Origin: Pseudomonadota bacterium
GTDB lineage: Bacteria > Desulfobacterota > Desulfobacteria > Desulfobacterales > RPRI01
DNA length: 5,789 bases
Assembly: GCA_018830925.1 (NCBI GenBank)
Contig: JAHJRK010000334.1
Coordinates: 1 to 5,789 of the forward strand
Reading direction: 5' to 3'
Shown: positions 4,995 through 5,789 of the stretch, one piece after another
Position numbering within the stretch: the first letter of the stretch is position 1
How the letters are laid out: every line of letters starts with the position of its first letter
Made by a program: the position numbers and the translations under genes
Notes under the pieces: model-generated
Databases searched by the model: none
What the model was told of the DNA's origin: nothing
Seen by the model: only the letters and a program-made list of their open reading frames with translations

Positions 4995-5789
4995 TCAGCG
5001 GGAAAGTCCGTCCCAGAAAGATTTAGCCTCCTGTTCGCCCCGGTTTATTCCGGAATTATTATTCTTTTCTTCAATCCGGATACCTCCGAGTCTGCTTATT
5101 CTTTCTTCAAGGGGTGGGTGGGTCGAAAAAAAACTCATCAGTCTTTTTCCGGAAAGCGGATTCACAATAAACATGTGGGCTGTAGACGGGTTGGCATCCA
5201 TTGGAAGCCTTCCGGAATAGGCTCCGAGTTTGGCCAGTGCGCCGGAGAGTCCTTTCGGATTCCCGGCAAAGCCTGCTCCTGTCGCATCAGCCATATATTC
5301 CCTTGACCGGGAAATAGCCATCTGGATCAGCATTGCGGCAAAAGGAGCTACAACGGACATTACAATAAGACCGATGATGCCTCCGCCGCCTTCTTCATCA
5401 TCGCTTCTTGATCCTCCGAAAATCGCCGACCACCTCGCCATGCTGGCAATCACCATGATTGCCCCGGCAAGAGTTGCGGCAACCGAACCTATCAGTATAT
5501 CGCGGTTTTTTATGTGAGCGAGCTCGTGGGCAAGAACTCCTTCAATCTCTTCACTGTTCATCAATTCAAGAAGTCCCTCGGTGACCGCAACAACCGCATG
5601 TTCAGGATTCCTTCCGGTGGCAAAAGCATTGGGCGATTTTTCGGGTATCACATAAATTTTCGGCATCGGGAGCCCGGCACGCACTGCAAGCTTCCGGACT
5701 ATATCATATACCTGCGGCATCTCATCAGGAGTCACCTCCTGTGCTTTATACATCCTTAATACAATCTTGTCTGAAAACCAGTAGCTGAA
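4995..5789 (-). CDS. htpX: HtpX-family membrane zinc metalloprotease (5' end missing)
   Basis: Inner-membrane M48 protease that degrades misfolded membrane proteins. The window holds 264 codons; the start and the first membrane segments lie beyond the right edge. The first visible residues, FSYWFSDKIVLR followed by MYKAQEV, are the usual HtpX sequence after its second N-terminal helix, so the ATG at 5753 is internal and not the start. Numbering from that Met: AFATGRNP 43-50; the zinc motif HELAH at 76-80 followed by KNRD; a membrane segment at about 86-108; a Gly/acidic loop (SRSDDEEGGGG, 115-125); a second membrane segment at about 126-147; SREYMADATGA 150-160 with the third zinc ligand E152; and FFSTHPPLEERISRL 208-222, the conserved C-terminal block. 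All catalytic residues are present. The tail after residue 228 is hydrophilic and variable. The gene ends with tandem stops TGA TAA. No operon partner is visible; the neighbouring PilZ gene has its own promoter. Confidence 0.95.
   Translation of the reverse strand, partial: FSYWFSDKIVLRMYKAQEVTPDEMPQVYDIVRKLAVRAGLPMPKIYVIPEKSPNAFATGRNPEHAVVAVTEGLLELMNSEEIEGVLAHELAHIKNRDILIGSVAATLAGAIMVIASMARWSAIFGGSRSDDEEGGGGIIGLIVMSVVAPFAAMLIQMAISRSREYMADATGAGFAGNPKGLSGALAKLGAYSGRLPMDANPSTAHMFIVNPLSGKRLMSFFSTHPPLEERISRLGGIRIEEKNNNSGINRGEQEAKSFWDGLSR

Noticed and set aside
4835..5026. Plus-strand 63-codon ORF in the gap, running into the 3' end of the protease gene
   Set aside because: GTG start without a Shine-Dalgarno, no recognised family, antisense overlap with a sure gene; most of it lies in AT-rich spacer.

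Overview
All convincing genes in this window lie on the minus strand, so transcription runs from the right edge to the left edge. Moderate GC with AT-rich intergenic gaps, and the mix of an HtpX-type protease, a PilZ (c-di-GMP) protein and a clostridial-type lysine 2,3-aminomutase homologue next to Ddl-like ATP-grasp ligases, suggest a Gram-negative anaerobe, perhaps a deltaproteobacterium (Desulfobacterota). That placement is a guess from gene style; no marker gene is present.

Right block (4995-5789): most of an HtpX-family membrane zinc protease. Its N-terminus is cut off by the window edge and it ends in tandem stops (TGA TAA). Next comes a 363-bp gap with a good sigma70-like promoter (4783-4811) and a possible 30-codon leader ORF that overlaps the TTG start of the next gene. 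Middle block (3594-4631): a 345-aa protein with a helical N-terminus, a degenerate cyclic-nucleotide-binding fold and a C-terminal PilZ domain with intact c-di-GMP-binding motifs.

Left block (1-3427, promoter about 3492-3521): an apparent operon. In order of transcription it holds an unrecognised 152-aa ORF; a KamA-family radical SAM aminomutase starting 1 nt after that ORF's stop; a Ddl-like ATP-grasp ligase overlapping kamA by 1 nt (TGATG); a 134-nt gap with an orphan Shine-Dalgarno; and a second, divergent Ddl-like ATP-grasp ligase cut by the left edge. The aminomutase keeps the cluster-binding, PLP-binding and both lysine side-chain-binding residues, so it is expected to make beta-lysine. 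The two ligases could then join beta-lysine to other amino or carboxyl groups. No beta-lysine acetyltransferase (ablB type) or EpmA is visible here.

The most unusual signal is that the 152-aa ORF and the non-canonical N-terminal extension of KamA share a motif (DRQ-x-DQN-x2-DEPPSL-x3-IN). The two copies differ mostly by silent third-position changes, which points to selection on the peptide. The same ORF carries in-frame 27-bp palindromic tandem repeats, and its Shine-Dalgarno lies 20 nt from the start with a perfect hairpin between them. Together these make the left block a candidate for an uncharacterised beta-amino-acid-conjugating system with its own peptide element.
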